Shown here: positions 49,284-61,400 of the stretch, piece after piece
How the letters are laid out: each line of letters starts with the position of its first letter
Numbering within the stretch: the first letter of the stretch is position 1
Assembly: GCA_963580455.1 (NCBI GenBank)
Contig: OY756969.1
Span: 24,152,760-24,216,759, forward strand
Length of the DNA stretch: 64,000 nt
From: Euonymus europaeus
Lineage: Eukaryota; Streptophyta; Magnoliopsida; Celastrales; Celastraceae
Direction of reading: 5' to 3'
Position numbers and translations under genes: made by a program
The notes under the pieces: generated by a model
What the model saw: the letters and a program-made list of their open reading frames with translations, nothing else
What the model was told of the DNA's origin: nothing
Database searches by the model: none

Positions 49284-50148
49284 ACGGATATTCATAAAAC
49301 CGTTTACGTAAAGAAACCACATTTCGCGGCTAACTAGGTGAAACGAGACCAACTAGCCACGAGTTCTGAAATCAAAATCCGAAACGCCAGGATTGTAGAG
49401 CTCGAAAAGTAGTGTGAAATCAAGCTAAAAATCACCGAATTCAGAACTCGGAGTCAACGGATATTCATAAAACCGTTTACGTAAAGAAACAACATTTCGC
49501 GGCTAACTAGGTGAAACGAGACCAACTAGCCACGAGTTCTGAAATCAAAATCCGAAACGCCAGGATCGTAGAGCTCGAAAATTAGTGTGAAATCAAGCTA
49601 AAAATCACCGAATTCAGAACTCGGAGTCAACGGATATTCATAAAACCGTTTACGTAAAGAAACCATATTTCGCGGCTAACTAGGTGAAACGAGACCAACT
49701 AGCCACGAGTTCTGAAATCAAAATCCGAAACGCCAGGATTGTAGAGCTCGAAAAGTAGTGTGAAATCAAGCTAAAAATCACCGAATTCAGAACTCGGAGT
49801 CAACGGATATTCATAAAACCGTTTACGTAAAGAAACCACATTTCGCGGCTAACTAGGTGAAACGAGACCAACTAGCCACGAGTTCTGAAATCAAAATCCG
49901 AAATGCCAGGATTGTAGAGCTCGAAAAGTAGTGTGAAATCAAGCTAAAAATCACCGAATTCAGAACTCGGAGTCAACGGATATTCATAAAACCGTTTACG
50001 TAAAGAAACCACATTTCGCGGCTAACTAGGTGAAACGAGACCAACTAGCCACGAGTTCTGAAATCAAAATCCGAAACGCCAGGATTGTAGAGCTCGAAAA
50101 GTAGTGTGAAATCAAGCTAAAAATCACCGAATTCAGAACTCGGAGTCA
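49284..50148. repeat. Five monomers between the duplicated blocks
   Basis: A, then AACAAC B, CATATTT A, A', A. The AACAAC-CATATTT pair here is 1038 bp after the one at 48419 and 692 bp before the one at 50149, so the same pair lies in 6-mer and 4-mer spacings side by side. Confidence 0.87.
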
Positions 50149-51013
50149 ACGGATATTCATAAAACCGTTTACGTAAAGAAACAACATTTCGCGGCTAACT
50201 AGGTGAAACGAGACCAACTAGCCACGAGTTCTGAAATCAAAATCCGAAACGCCAGGATCGTAGAGCTCGAAAATTAGTGTGAAATCAAGCTAAAAATCAC
50301 CGAATTCAGAACTCGGAGTCAACGGATATTCATAAAACCGTTTACGTAAAGAAACCATATTTCGCGGCTAACTAGGTGAAACGAGACCAACTAGCCACGA
50401 GTTCTGAAATCAAAATCCGAAACGCCAGGATTGTAGAGCTCGAAAAGTAGTGTGAAATCAAGCTAAAAATCACCGAATTCAGAACTCGGAGTCAACGGAT
50501 ATTCATAAAACCGTTTACGTAAAGAAACCACATTTCGCGGCTAACTAGGTGAAACGAGACCAACTAGCCACGAGTTCTGAAATCAAAATCCGAAACGCCA
50601 GGATTGTAGAGCTCGAAAAGTAGTGTGAAATCAAGCTAAAAATCAACGAATTCAGAACTCGGAGTCAACGGATATTCATAAAACCGTTTACGTAAAGAAA
50701 CCACATTTCGCGGCTAACTAGGTGAAACGAGACCAACTAGCCACGAGTTCTGAAATCAAAATCCGAAATGCCAGGATTGTAGAGCTCGAAAAGTAATGTG
50801 AAATCAAGCTAAAAATCACCGAATTCAGAACTCGGAGTCAACGGATATTCATAAAACCGTTTACGTAAAGAAACCACATTTCGCGGCTAACTAGGTGAAA
50901 CGAGACCAACTAGCCACGAGTTCTGAAATCAAAATCCGAAATGCCAGGATTGTAGAGCTCGAAAAGTAGTGTGAAATCAAGCTAAAAATCACCGAATTCA
51001 GAACTCGGAGTCA
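50149..51013. repeat. Five-monomer block, right copy of 48419-49283
   Basis: It carries AACAAC, CATATTT, AATCAACG and GTAATGTG in the same order. The CATATTT monomer has C102 here and T102 in the left copy. Confidence 0.9.
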
Positions 51014-53608
51014 ACGGATATTCATAAAACCGTTTACGTAAAGAAACCACATTTCGCGGCTAACTAGGTGAAACGAGACCAACTAGCCACGAGTTCTGAA
51101 ATCAAAATCCGAAACGCCAGGATCGTAGAGCTCGAAAATTAGTGTGAAATCAAGCTAAAAATCACCGAATTCAGAACTCGGAGTCAACGGATATTCATAA
51201 AACCGTTTACGTAAAGAAACCACATTTCGCGGCTAACTAGGTGAAACGAGACCAACTAGCCACGAGTTCTGAAATCAAAATCCGAAACGCCAGGATTGTA
51301 GAGCTCGAAAAGTAGTGTGAAATCAAGCTAAAAATCACCGAATTCAGAACTCGGAGTCAACGGATATTCATAAAACCGTTTACGTAAAGTACCCACATTT
51401 CGCGGCTAACTAGGTGAAACGAGACCAACTAGCCACGAGTTCTGAAATCAAAATCCGAAACGCTAGGATCGTAGAGCTCGAAAATTAGTGTGAAATCAAG
51501 CTAAAAATCACCGAATTCAGAACTCGGAGTCAACGGATATTCATAAAACCGTTTACGTAAAGAAACCACATTTCGCGGCTAACTAGGTGAAACGAGACCA
51601 ACTAGCCACGAGTTCTGAAATCAAAATCCGAAACGCTAGGATTGTAGAGCTCGAAAAGTAGTGTGAAATCAAGCTAAAAATCACCCAATTCAGAACTCGG
51701 AGTCAACGGATATTCATAAAACCGTTTACGTAAAGAAACCACATTTCGCGGCTAACTAGGTGAAACGAGACCAACTAGCCACGAGTTCTGAAATCAAAAT
51801 CCGAAATGCCAGGATCGTAGAGCTCGAAAATTAGTGTGAAATCAAGCTAAAAATCACCGAATTCAGAACTCGGAGTCAACGGATATTCATAAAACCGTTT
51901 ACGTAAAGAAACCATATTTTGCGGCTAACTAGGTGAAACGAGACCAACTAGCCACGAGTTCTGAAATCAAAATCCGAAACGCCAGGATTGTAGAGCTCGA
52001 AAAGTAGTGTGAAATCAAGCTAAAAATCACCGAATTCAGAACTCGGAGTCAACGGATATTCATAAAACCGTTTACGTAAAGAAACCACATTTTGCGGCTA
52101 ACTAGGTGAAACGAGACCAACTAGCCACGAGTTCTGAAATCAAAATCCGAAACGCCAGGATCGTAGAGCTCGAAAATTAGTGTGAAATCAAGCTAAAAAT
52201 CACCGAATTCAGAACTCGGAGTCAACGGATATTCATAAAACCGTTTACGTAAAGAAACCACATTTCGCGGCTAACTAGGTGAAACGAGACCAACTAGCCA
52301 CGAGTTCTGAAATCAAAATCCGAAACGCCAGGATTGTAGAGCTCGAAAAGTAGTGTGAAATCAAGCTAAAAATCACCGAATTCAGAACTCAGAGTCAACG
52401 GATATTCATAAAACCGTTTACGTAAAGAAACAACATTTCGCGGCTAACTAGGTGAAACGAGACCAACTAGCCACGAGTTCTGAAATCAAAATCCGAAACG
52501 CCAGGATCGTAGAGCTCGAAAATTAGTGTGAAATCAAGCTAAAAATCACAGAATTCAGAACTCGGAGTCAACGGATATTCATAAAACCGTTTACGTAAAG
52601 AAACCATATTTCGCGGCTAACTAGGTGAAACGAGACCAACTAGCCACGAGTTCTGAAATCAAAATCCGAAACGCCAGGATCGTAGAGCTCGAAAAGTAGT
52701 GTGAAATCAAGCTAAAAATCACCGAATTCAGAACTCGGAGTCAACGGATATTCATAAAACCGTTTACGTAAAGAAACCACATTTCGCGGCTAAGTAGGTG
52801 AAACGAGACCAACTAGCCACGAGTTCTGAAATCAAAATCCGAAACGCCAGGATTGTAGAGCTCGAAAAGTAGTGTGAAATCAAGCTAAAAATCACCGAAT
52901 TCAGAACTCGGAGTCAACGGATATTCATAAAACCGTTTACGTAAAGAAACCACATTTCGCGGCTAACTAGGTGAAACGAGACCAACTAGCCACGAGTTCT
53001 GAAATCAAAATCCGAAACTCCAGGATCGTAGAGCTCGAAAATTAGTGTGAAATCAAGCTAAAAATCACCGAATTCAGAACTCGGAGTCAACCGATATTCA
53101 TAAAACCGTTTACGTAAAGAAACCACATTTCGCGGCTAACTAGGTGAAACGAGACCAACTAGCCACGAGTTCTGAAATCAAAATCCGAAACGCCAGGATT
53201 GTAGAGCTCGAAAAGTAGTGTGAAATCAAGCTAAAAATCACCGAATTCAGAACTCGGAGTCAACGGATATTCATAAAACCGTTTACGTAAAGAAACCACA
53301 TTTCGCGGCTAACTAGGTGAAACGAGACCAACTAGCCACGAGTTCTGAAATCAAAATCCGAAATGCCAGGATCGTAGAGCTCGAAAATTAGTGTGAAATC
53401 AAGCTAAAAATCACCGAATTCAGAACTCGGAGTCAACGGATATTCATAAAACCGTTTACGTAAAGAAACCATATTTCGCGGCTAACTAGGTGAAACGAGA
53501 CCAACTAGCCACGATTTCTGAAATCAAAATCCGAAACGCCAGGATTGTAGAGCTCGAAAAGTAGTGTGAAATCAAGCTAAAAATCACCGAATTCAGAACT
53601 CGGAGTCA
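50668..53608. repeat. Large duplicated segment, left copy (17 monomers)
   Basis: 50668-51532 (GTAATGTG A', A', B, A, then a B with AAAGTACCCAC and GCTAGG) recurs at 54128-54992, offset 3460 bp = 20 monomers. 52398-53608 (AACAAC B with CACAGAATTC; CATATTT C; CTAAGTAGG A; AAACTCC B; CCGAT A; T102 B; CATATTT with GATTTC) recurs at 54993-56203, offset 2595 bp = 15 monomers. The five monomers 51533-52397 have no counterpart in the right copy. Confidence 0.9.
51533..52397. repeat. Five monomers missing from the right copy
   Basis: 865 bp holding A with GCTAGG and CACCCAATTC, a T102 B, CATATTTTGCGG A, ATTTTGCGG B, and A with CTCAGAG. They lie between the two shared stretches of the left copy and are skipped in the right copy exactly at a monomer boundary. 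Confidence 0.87.
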
Positions 53609-54127
53609 ACGGATATTCATAAAACCGTTTACGTAAAGAAACCACATTTCGCGGCTAACTAGGTGAAACGAGACCAACTAGCCACGAGTTCTGAAATCAA
53701 AATCCGAAATGCCAGGATTGTAGAGCTCGAAAAGTAGTGTGAAATCAAGCTAAAAATCACCGAATTCAGAACTCGGAGTCAACGGATATTCATAAAACCG
53801 TTTACGTAAAGAAACCACATTTCGCGGCTAAGTAGGTGAAACGAGACCAACTAGCCACGAGTTCTGAAATCAAAATCCGAAACGCCAGGATCGTAGAGCT
53901 CGAAAATTAGTGTGAAATCAAGCTAAAAATCACCGAATTCAGAACTCGGAGTCAACCGATATTCATAAAACCGTTTACGTAAAGAAACCACATTTCGCGG
54001 CTAACTAGGTGAAACGAGACCAACTAGCCACGAGTTCTGAAATCAAAATCCGAAACGCCAGGATTGTAGAGCTCGAAAAGTAGTGTGAAATCAAGCTAAA
54101 AATCAACGAATTCAGAACTCGGAGTCA
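53609..54127. repeat. Link between the large duplicate copies
   Basis: Three monomers: A', CTAAGTAGG B, and CCGAT A ending AATCAACGAATTC. The last looks like a hybrid, because its CCGAT start matches the 53090 monomer and its end matches the 50495 monomer that precedes the left copy. Confidence 0.8.
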
Positions 54128-56203
54128 ACGGATATTCATAAAACCGTTTACGTAAAGAAACCACATTTCGCGGCTAACTAGGTGAAACGAGACCAACTAG
54201 CCACGAGTTCTGAAATCAAAATCCGAAATGCCAGGATTGTAGAGCTCGAAAAGTAATGTGAAATCAAGCTAAAAATCACCGAATTCAGAACTCGGAGTCA
54301 ACGGATATTCATAAAACCGTTTACGTAAAGAAACCACATTTCGCGGCTAACTAGGTGAAACGAGACCAACTAGCCACGAGTTCTGAAATCAAAATCCGAA
54401 ATGCCAGGATTGTAGAGCTCGAAAAGTAGTGTGAAATCAAGCTAAAAATCACCGAATTCAGAACTCGGAGTCAACGGATATTCATAAAACCGTTTACGTA
54501 AAGAAACCACATTTCGCGGCTAACTAGGTGAAACGAGACCAACTAGCCACGAGTTCTGAAATCAAAATCCGAAACGCCAGGATCGTAGAGCTCGAAAATT
54601 AGTGTGAAATCAAGCTAAAAATCACCGAATTCAGAACTCGGAGTCAACGGATATTCATAAAACCGTTTACGTAAAGAAACCACATTTCGCGGCTAACTAG
54701 GTGAAACGAGACCAACTAGCCACGAGTTCTGAAATCAAAATCCGAAACGCCAGGATTGTAGAGCTCGAAAAGTAGTGTGAAATCAAGCTAAAAATCACCG
54801 AATTCAGAACTCGGAGTCAACGGATATTCATAAAACCGTTTACGTAAAGTACCCACATTTCGCGGCTAACTAGGTGAAACGAGACCAACTAGCCACGAGT
54901 TCTGAAATCAAAATCCGAAACGCTAGGATCGTAGAGCTCGAAAATTAGTGTGAAATCAAGCTAAAAATCACCGAATTCAGAACTCGGAGTCAACGGATAT
55001 TCATAAAACCGTTTACGTAAAGAAACAACATTTCGCGGCTAACTAGGTGAAACGAGACCAACTAGCCACGAGTTCTGAAATCAAAATCCGAAACGCCAGG
55101 ATCGTAGAGCTCGAAAATTAGTGTGAAATCAAGCTAAAAATCACAGAATTCAGAACTCGGAGTCAACGGATATTCATAAAACCGTTTACGTAAAGAAACC
55201 ATATTTCGCGGCTAACTAGGTGAAACGAGACCAACTAGCCACGAGTTCTGAAATCAAAATCCGAAACGCCAGGATCGTAGAGCTCGAAAAGTAGTGTGAA
55301 ATCAAGCTAAAAATCACCGAATTCAGAACTCGGAGTCAACGGATATTCATAAAACCGTTTACGTAAAGAAACCACATTTCGCGGCTAAGTAGGTGAAACG
55401 AGACCAACTAGCCACGAGTTCTGAAATCAAAATCCGAAACGCCAGGATTGTAGAGCTCGAAAAGTAGTGTGAAATCAAGCTAAAAATCACCGAATTCAGA
55501 ACTCGGAGTCAACGGATATTCATAAAACCGTTTACGTAAAGAAACCACATTTCGCGGCTAACTAGGTGAAACGAGACCAACTAACCACGAGTTCTGAAAT
55601 CAAAATCCGAAACTCCAGGATCGTAGAGCTCGAAAATTAGTGTGAAATCAAGCTAAAAATCACCGAATTCAGAACTCGGAGTCAACCGATATTCATAAAA
55701 CCGTTTACGTAAAGAAACCACATTTCGCGGCTAACTAGGTGAAACGAGACCAACTAGCCACGAGTTCTGAAATAAAAATCCGAAACGCCAGGATTGTAGA
55801 GCTCGAAAAGTAGTGTGAAATCAAGCTAAAAATCACCGAATTCAGAACTCGGAGTCAACGGATATTCATAAAACCGTTTACGTAAAGAAACCACATTTCG
55901 CGGCTAACTAGGTGAAACGAGACCAACTAGCCACGAGTTCTGAAATCAAAATCCGAAATGCCAGGATCGTAGAGCTCGAAAATTAGTGTGAAATCAAGCT
56001 AAAAATCACCGAATTCAGAACTCGGAGTCAACGGATATTCATAAAACCGTTTACGTAAAGAAACCATATTTCGCGGCTAACTAGGTGAAACGAGACCAAC
56101 TAGCCACGATTTCTGAAATCAAAATCCGAAACGCCTGGATCGTAGAGCTCGAAAATTAGTGTGAAATCAAGCTAAAAATCACCGAATTCAGAACTCGGAG
56201 TCA
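54128..56203. repeat. Large duplicated segment, right copy (12 monomers)
   Basis: Five monomers at offset 3460 bp, then seven at offset 2595 bp. The switch falls between the AAAGTACCCAC monomer (54820) and the AACAAC monomer (54993). Private changes: CTAACCACG at 55512, GAAATAAAA at 55685, and CGCCTGGATCG with T126 at 56031, where the left copy has type A. Confidence 0.9.
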
Positions 56204-56722
56204 ACGGATATTCATAAAACCGTTTACGTAAAGAAACCACATTTCGCGGCTAACTAGGTGAAACGAGACCAACTAGCCACGAGTTCTGAAATCAAAATCC
56301 GAAACTCCAGGATCGTAGAGCTCGAAAATTAGTGTGAAATCAAGCTAAAAATCACCGAATTCAGAACTCGGAGTCAACCGATATTCATAAAACCGTTTAC
56401 GTAAAGAAACCACATTTCGCGGCTAACTAGGTGAAACGAGACCAACTAGCCACGAGTTCTGAAATCAAAATCCGAAACGCCAGGATTGTAGAGCTCGAAA
56501 AGTAGTGTGAAATCAAGCTAAAAATCACCGAATTCAGAACTCGGAGTCAACGGATATTCATAAAACCGTTTACGTAAAGAAACCACATTTCGCGGCTAAC
56601 TAGGTGAAACGAGACCAACTAGCCACGAGTTCTGAAATCAAAATCCGAAATGCCAGGATCGTAGAGCTCAAAAATTAGTGTGAAATCAAGCTAAAAATCA
56701 CCGAATTCAGAACTCGGAGTCA
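56204..56722. repeat. 4-mer and dimer repeats of AAACTCC / CCGAT / T102 monomers
   Basis: AAACTCC B, CCGAT A and T102 B repeat the 55512-56030 triple at +692 bp. The CCGAT A and T102 B pair then repeats immediately at 56723 (+346 bp). Confidence 0.85.
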
Positions 56723-58452
56723 ACCGATATTCATAAAACCGTTTACGTAAAGAAACCACATTTCGCGGCTAACTAGGTGAAACGAGACCAACTAGCCACG
56801 AGTTCTGAAATCAAAATCCGAAACGCCAGGATTGTAGAGCTCGAAAAGTAGTGTGAAATCAAGCTAAAAATCACCGAATTCAGAACTCGGAGTCAACGGA
56901 TATTCATAAAACCGTTTACGTAAAGAAACCACATTTCGCGGCTAACTAGGTGAAACGAGACCAACTAGCCACGAGTTCTGAAATCAAAATCCGAAATGCC
57001 AGGATCGTAGAGCTCGAAAATTAGTGTGAAATCAAGCTAAAAATCACCGAATTCAGAACTCGGAGTCAACGGATATTCATAAAACCGTTTACGTAAAGAA
57101 ACCATATTTCGCGGCTAACTAGGTGAAACGAGACCAACTAGCCACGATTTCTGAAATCAAAATCCGAAACGCCAGGATTGTAGAGCTCGAAAAGTAGTGT
57201 GAAATCAAGCTAAAAATCACCGAATTCAGAACTCGGAGTCAACGGATATTCATAAAACCGTTTACGTAAAGAAACCACATTTCGCGGCTAACTAGGTGAA
57301 ACGAGACCAACTAGCCACGAGTTCTGAAATCAAAATCCGAAATGCCAGGATTGTAGAGCTCGAAAAGTAGTGTGAAATCAAGCTAAAAATCACCGAATTC
57401 AGAACTCGGAGTCAACGGATATTCATAAAACCGTTTACGTAAAGAAACCACATTTCGCGGCTAAGTAGGTGAAACGAGACCAACTAGCCACGAGTTCTGA
57501 AATCAAAATCCGAAACGCCAGGATTGTAGAGCTCGAAAATTAGTGTGAAATCAAGCTAAAAATCACCGAATTGAGAACTCGGAGTCAACGGATATTCATA
57601 AAACCGTTTACGTAAAGAAACCACATTTCGCGGCTAACTAGGTGAAACGAGACCAACTAGCCACGAGTTCTGAAATCAAAATCCGAAACGCCAGGATCGT
57701 AGAGCTCGAAAATTAGTGTGAAATCAAGCTAAAAATCACCGAATTCAGAACTCGGAGTCAACCGATATTCATAAAACCGTTTACGTAAAGAAACCACATT
57801 TCGCGGCTAACTAGGTGAAACGAGACCAACTAGCCACGAGTTCTGAAATCAAAATCCGAAACGCCAGGATTGTAGAGCTCGAAAAGTAGTGTGAAATCAA
57901 GCTAAAAATCACCGAATTCAGAACTCGGAGTCAACGGATATTCATAAAACCGTTTACGTAAAGAAACCACATTTCGCGGCTAACTAGGTGAAACGAGACC
58001 AACTAGCCACGAGTTCTGAAATCAAAATCCGAAATGCCAGGATCGTAGAGCTCGAAAATTAGTGTGAAATCAAGCTAAAAATCACCGAATTCAGAACTCG
58101 GAGTCAACGGATATTCATAAAACCGTTTACGTAAAGAAACCATATTTCGCGGCTAACTAGGTGAAACGAGACCAACTAGCCACGATTTCTGAAATCAAAA
58201 TCCGAAACGCCAAGATTGTAGAGCTCGAAAAGTAGTGTGAAATCAAGCTAAAAATCACCGAATTCAGAACTCGGAGTCAACGGATATTCATAAAACCGTT
58301 TACGTAAAGAAACCACATTTCGCGGCTAACTAGGTGAAACGAGACCAACTAGCCACGAGTTCTGAAATCAAAATCCGAAATGCCAGGATTGTAGAGCTCG
58401 AAAAGTAGTGTGAAATCAAGCTAAAAATCACCGAATTCAGAACTCGGAGTCA
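56723..58452. repeat. 6-mer HOR, 1038 bp, one and two-thirds copies
   Basis: 56723-57760: CCGAT A; T102 B; CATATTT with GATTTC; A'; CTAAGTAGG with T111 and T126, ending GAATTGAGAACTC; B. 57761-58452 repeats the first four at +1038 bp, with CGCCAAG in the third. The 57415 monomer has the rare T111-T126 pair. Confidence 0.9.
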
Positions 58453-61400
58453 ACGGATATTCATAAAACCGTTTACGTAAAGAAACCACATTTCGCGGCT
58501 AACTAGGTGAAACGAGACCAACTAGCCACGAGTTCTGAAATCAAAATCCGAAATGCCAGGATCGTAGAGCTCGAAAATTAGTGTGAAATCAAGCAAAAAA
58601 TCACCGAATTCAGAACTCGGAGTCAACGGATATTCATAAAACCGTTTACGTAAAGAAACCATATTTCGCGGCTAACTAGGTGAAACGAGACCAACTAGCC
58701 ACGAGTTCTGAAATCAAAATCCGAAACCCCAGGATCGTAGAGCTCGAAAAGTAGTGTGAAATCAAGCTAAAAATCACCGAATTCAGAACTCGGAGTCAAC
58801 GGATATTCATAAAACCGTTTACGTAAAGAAACCACATTTCGCGGCTAACTAGGTGAAACGAGACCAACTAGCCACGAGTTCTGAAATCAAAATCCGAAAC
58901 GCCAGGATCGTAGAGCTCGAAAAGTAGTGTGAAATCAAGCTAAAAATCACCGAATTCAGAACTCGGAGTCAACCGATATTCATAAAACCGTTTACGTAAA
59001 GAAACCACATTTCGCGGCTAACTAGGTGAAACGAGACCAACTAGCCACGAGTTCTGAAATAAAAATCCGAAATGCCAGGATCGTAGAGCTCGAAAATTAG
59101 TGTGAAATCAAGCTAAAAATCACCGAATTCAGAACTCGGAGTCAACGGATATTCATAAAACCGTTTACGTAAAGAAACCACATTTCGCGGCTAACTAGGT
59201 GAAACAAGACCAACTAGCAACGAGTTCTGAAATCAAAATCCGAAACGCCAGGATTGTAGAGCTCGAAAAGTAGTGTGAAATCAAGCTAAAAATCACCGAA
59301 TTCAGAACTCGGAGTCAACGGATATTCATAAAACCGTTTACGTAAAGAAACCACATTTCGCGGCTAACTAGGTGAAACGAGACCAACTAGCCACGAGTTC
59401 TGAAATCAAAATCCGAAATGCCAGGATCGTAGAGCTCGAAAAGTAGTGTGAAATCAAGCTAAAAATCACCGAATTCAGAACTCGGAGTCAACCGATATTC
59501 ATAAAACCGTTTACGTAAAGAAACCACATTTCGCGGCTAACTAGGTGAAACGAGACCAACTAGCCACGAGTTCTGAAATCAAAATCCGAAATGCCAGGAT
59601 CGTAGAGCTCGAAAATTAGTGTGAAATCAAGCTAAAAATCACCGAATTCAGAACTCGGAGTCAACGGATATTCATAAAACCGTTTACGTAAAGAAACCAC
59701 ATTTCGCGGCTAACTAGGTGAAACGAGACCAACTAGCCACGAGTTCTGAAATCAAAATCCGAAACGCCAGGATCGTAGAGCTCGAAAAGTAGTGTGAAAT
59801 CAAGCTAAAAATCACCGAATTCAGAACTCGGAGTCAACGGATATTCATAAAACCGTTTACGTAAAGAAACCACATTTCGCGGCTAACTAGGTGAAACGAG
59901 ACCGACTAGCAACGAGTTCTGAAATCAAAATCCGAAACGCCAGGATTGTAGAGCTCGAAAAGTAGTGTGAAATCAAGCTAAAAATCACCGAATTCAGAAC
60001 TCGGAGTCAACGGATATTCATAAAACCGTTTACGTAAAGAAACCACATTTCGCGGCTAACTAGGTGAAACGAGACCAACTAGCCACGAGTTCTGAAATCA
60101 AAATCCGAAACGCCAGGATCGTAGAGCTCGAAAATTAGTGTGAAATCAAGCAAAAAATCACCGAATTCAGAACTCGGAGTCAACGGATATTCATAAAACC
60201 GTTTACGTAAAGAAACCATATTTCGCGGCTAACTAGGTGAAACGAGACCAACTAGCCACGAGTTCTGAAATCAAAATCCGAAACGCCAGGATCGTAGAGC
60301 TCGAAAAGTAGTGTGAAATCAAGCTAAAAATCACCGAATTCAGAACTCGGAGTCAACGGATATTCATAAAACCGTTTACGTAAAGAAACCACATTTCGCG
60401 GCTAACTAGGTGAAACGAGACCAACTAGCCACGATTTCTGAAATCAAAATCCGAAACGCCAGGATTGTAGAGCTCGAAAAGTAGTGTGAAATCAAGCTAA
60501 AAATCACCGAATTCAGAACTCGGAGTCAACGGATATTCATAAAACCGTTTACGTAAAGAAACTACATTTCGCGTCTAACTAGGTGAAACGAGACCAACTA
60601 GCCACGAGTTCTGAAATCAAAATCCGAATCGCCAGGATCGTAGAGCTCGAAAAGTAGTGTGAAATCAAGCTAAAAATCACCGAATTCAGAACTCGGAGTC
60701 AACCGATATTCATAAAACCGTTTACGTAAAGAAACCACATTTCGCGGCTAACTAGGTGAAACGAGACCAACTAGCCACGAGTTCTGAAATCAAAATCCGA
60801 AATGCCAGGATCGTAGAGCTCGAAAATTAGTGTGAAATCAAGCTAAAAATCACCGAATTCAGAACTCGGAGTCAACGGATATTCATAAAACCGTTTACGT
60901 AAAGAAACCACATTTCGCGGCTAACTAGGTGAAACGAGACCAACTAGCCACGAGTTCTGAAATCAAAATCCGAAACGCCAGGATCGTAGAGCTCGAAAAG
61001 TAGTGTGAAATCAAGCTAAAAATCACCGAATTCAGAACTCGGAGTCAACGGATATTCATAAAACTGTTTACGTAAAGAAACCACATTTCGCGGCTAACTA
61101 GGTGAAACGAGACCGACTAGCAACGAGTTCTGAAATCAAAATCCGAAACGCCAGGATTGTAGAGCTCGAAAAGTAGTGTGAAATCAAGCTAAAAATCACC
61201 GAATTCAGAACTCGGAGTCAACGGATATTCATAAAACCGTTTACGTAAAGAAACCACATTTCGCGGCTAACTAGGTGAAACGAGACCAACTAGCCACGAG
61301 TTCTGAAATCACAATCCGAAACGCCAGGATCGTAGAGCTCGAAAATTAGTGTGAAATCAAGCAAAAAATCACCGAATTCAGAACTCGGAGTCAACGGATA

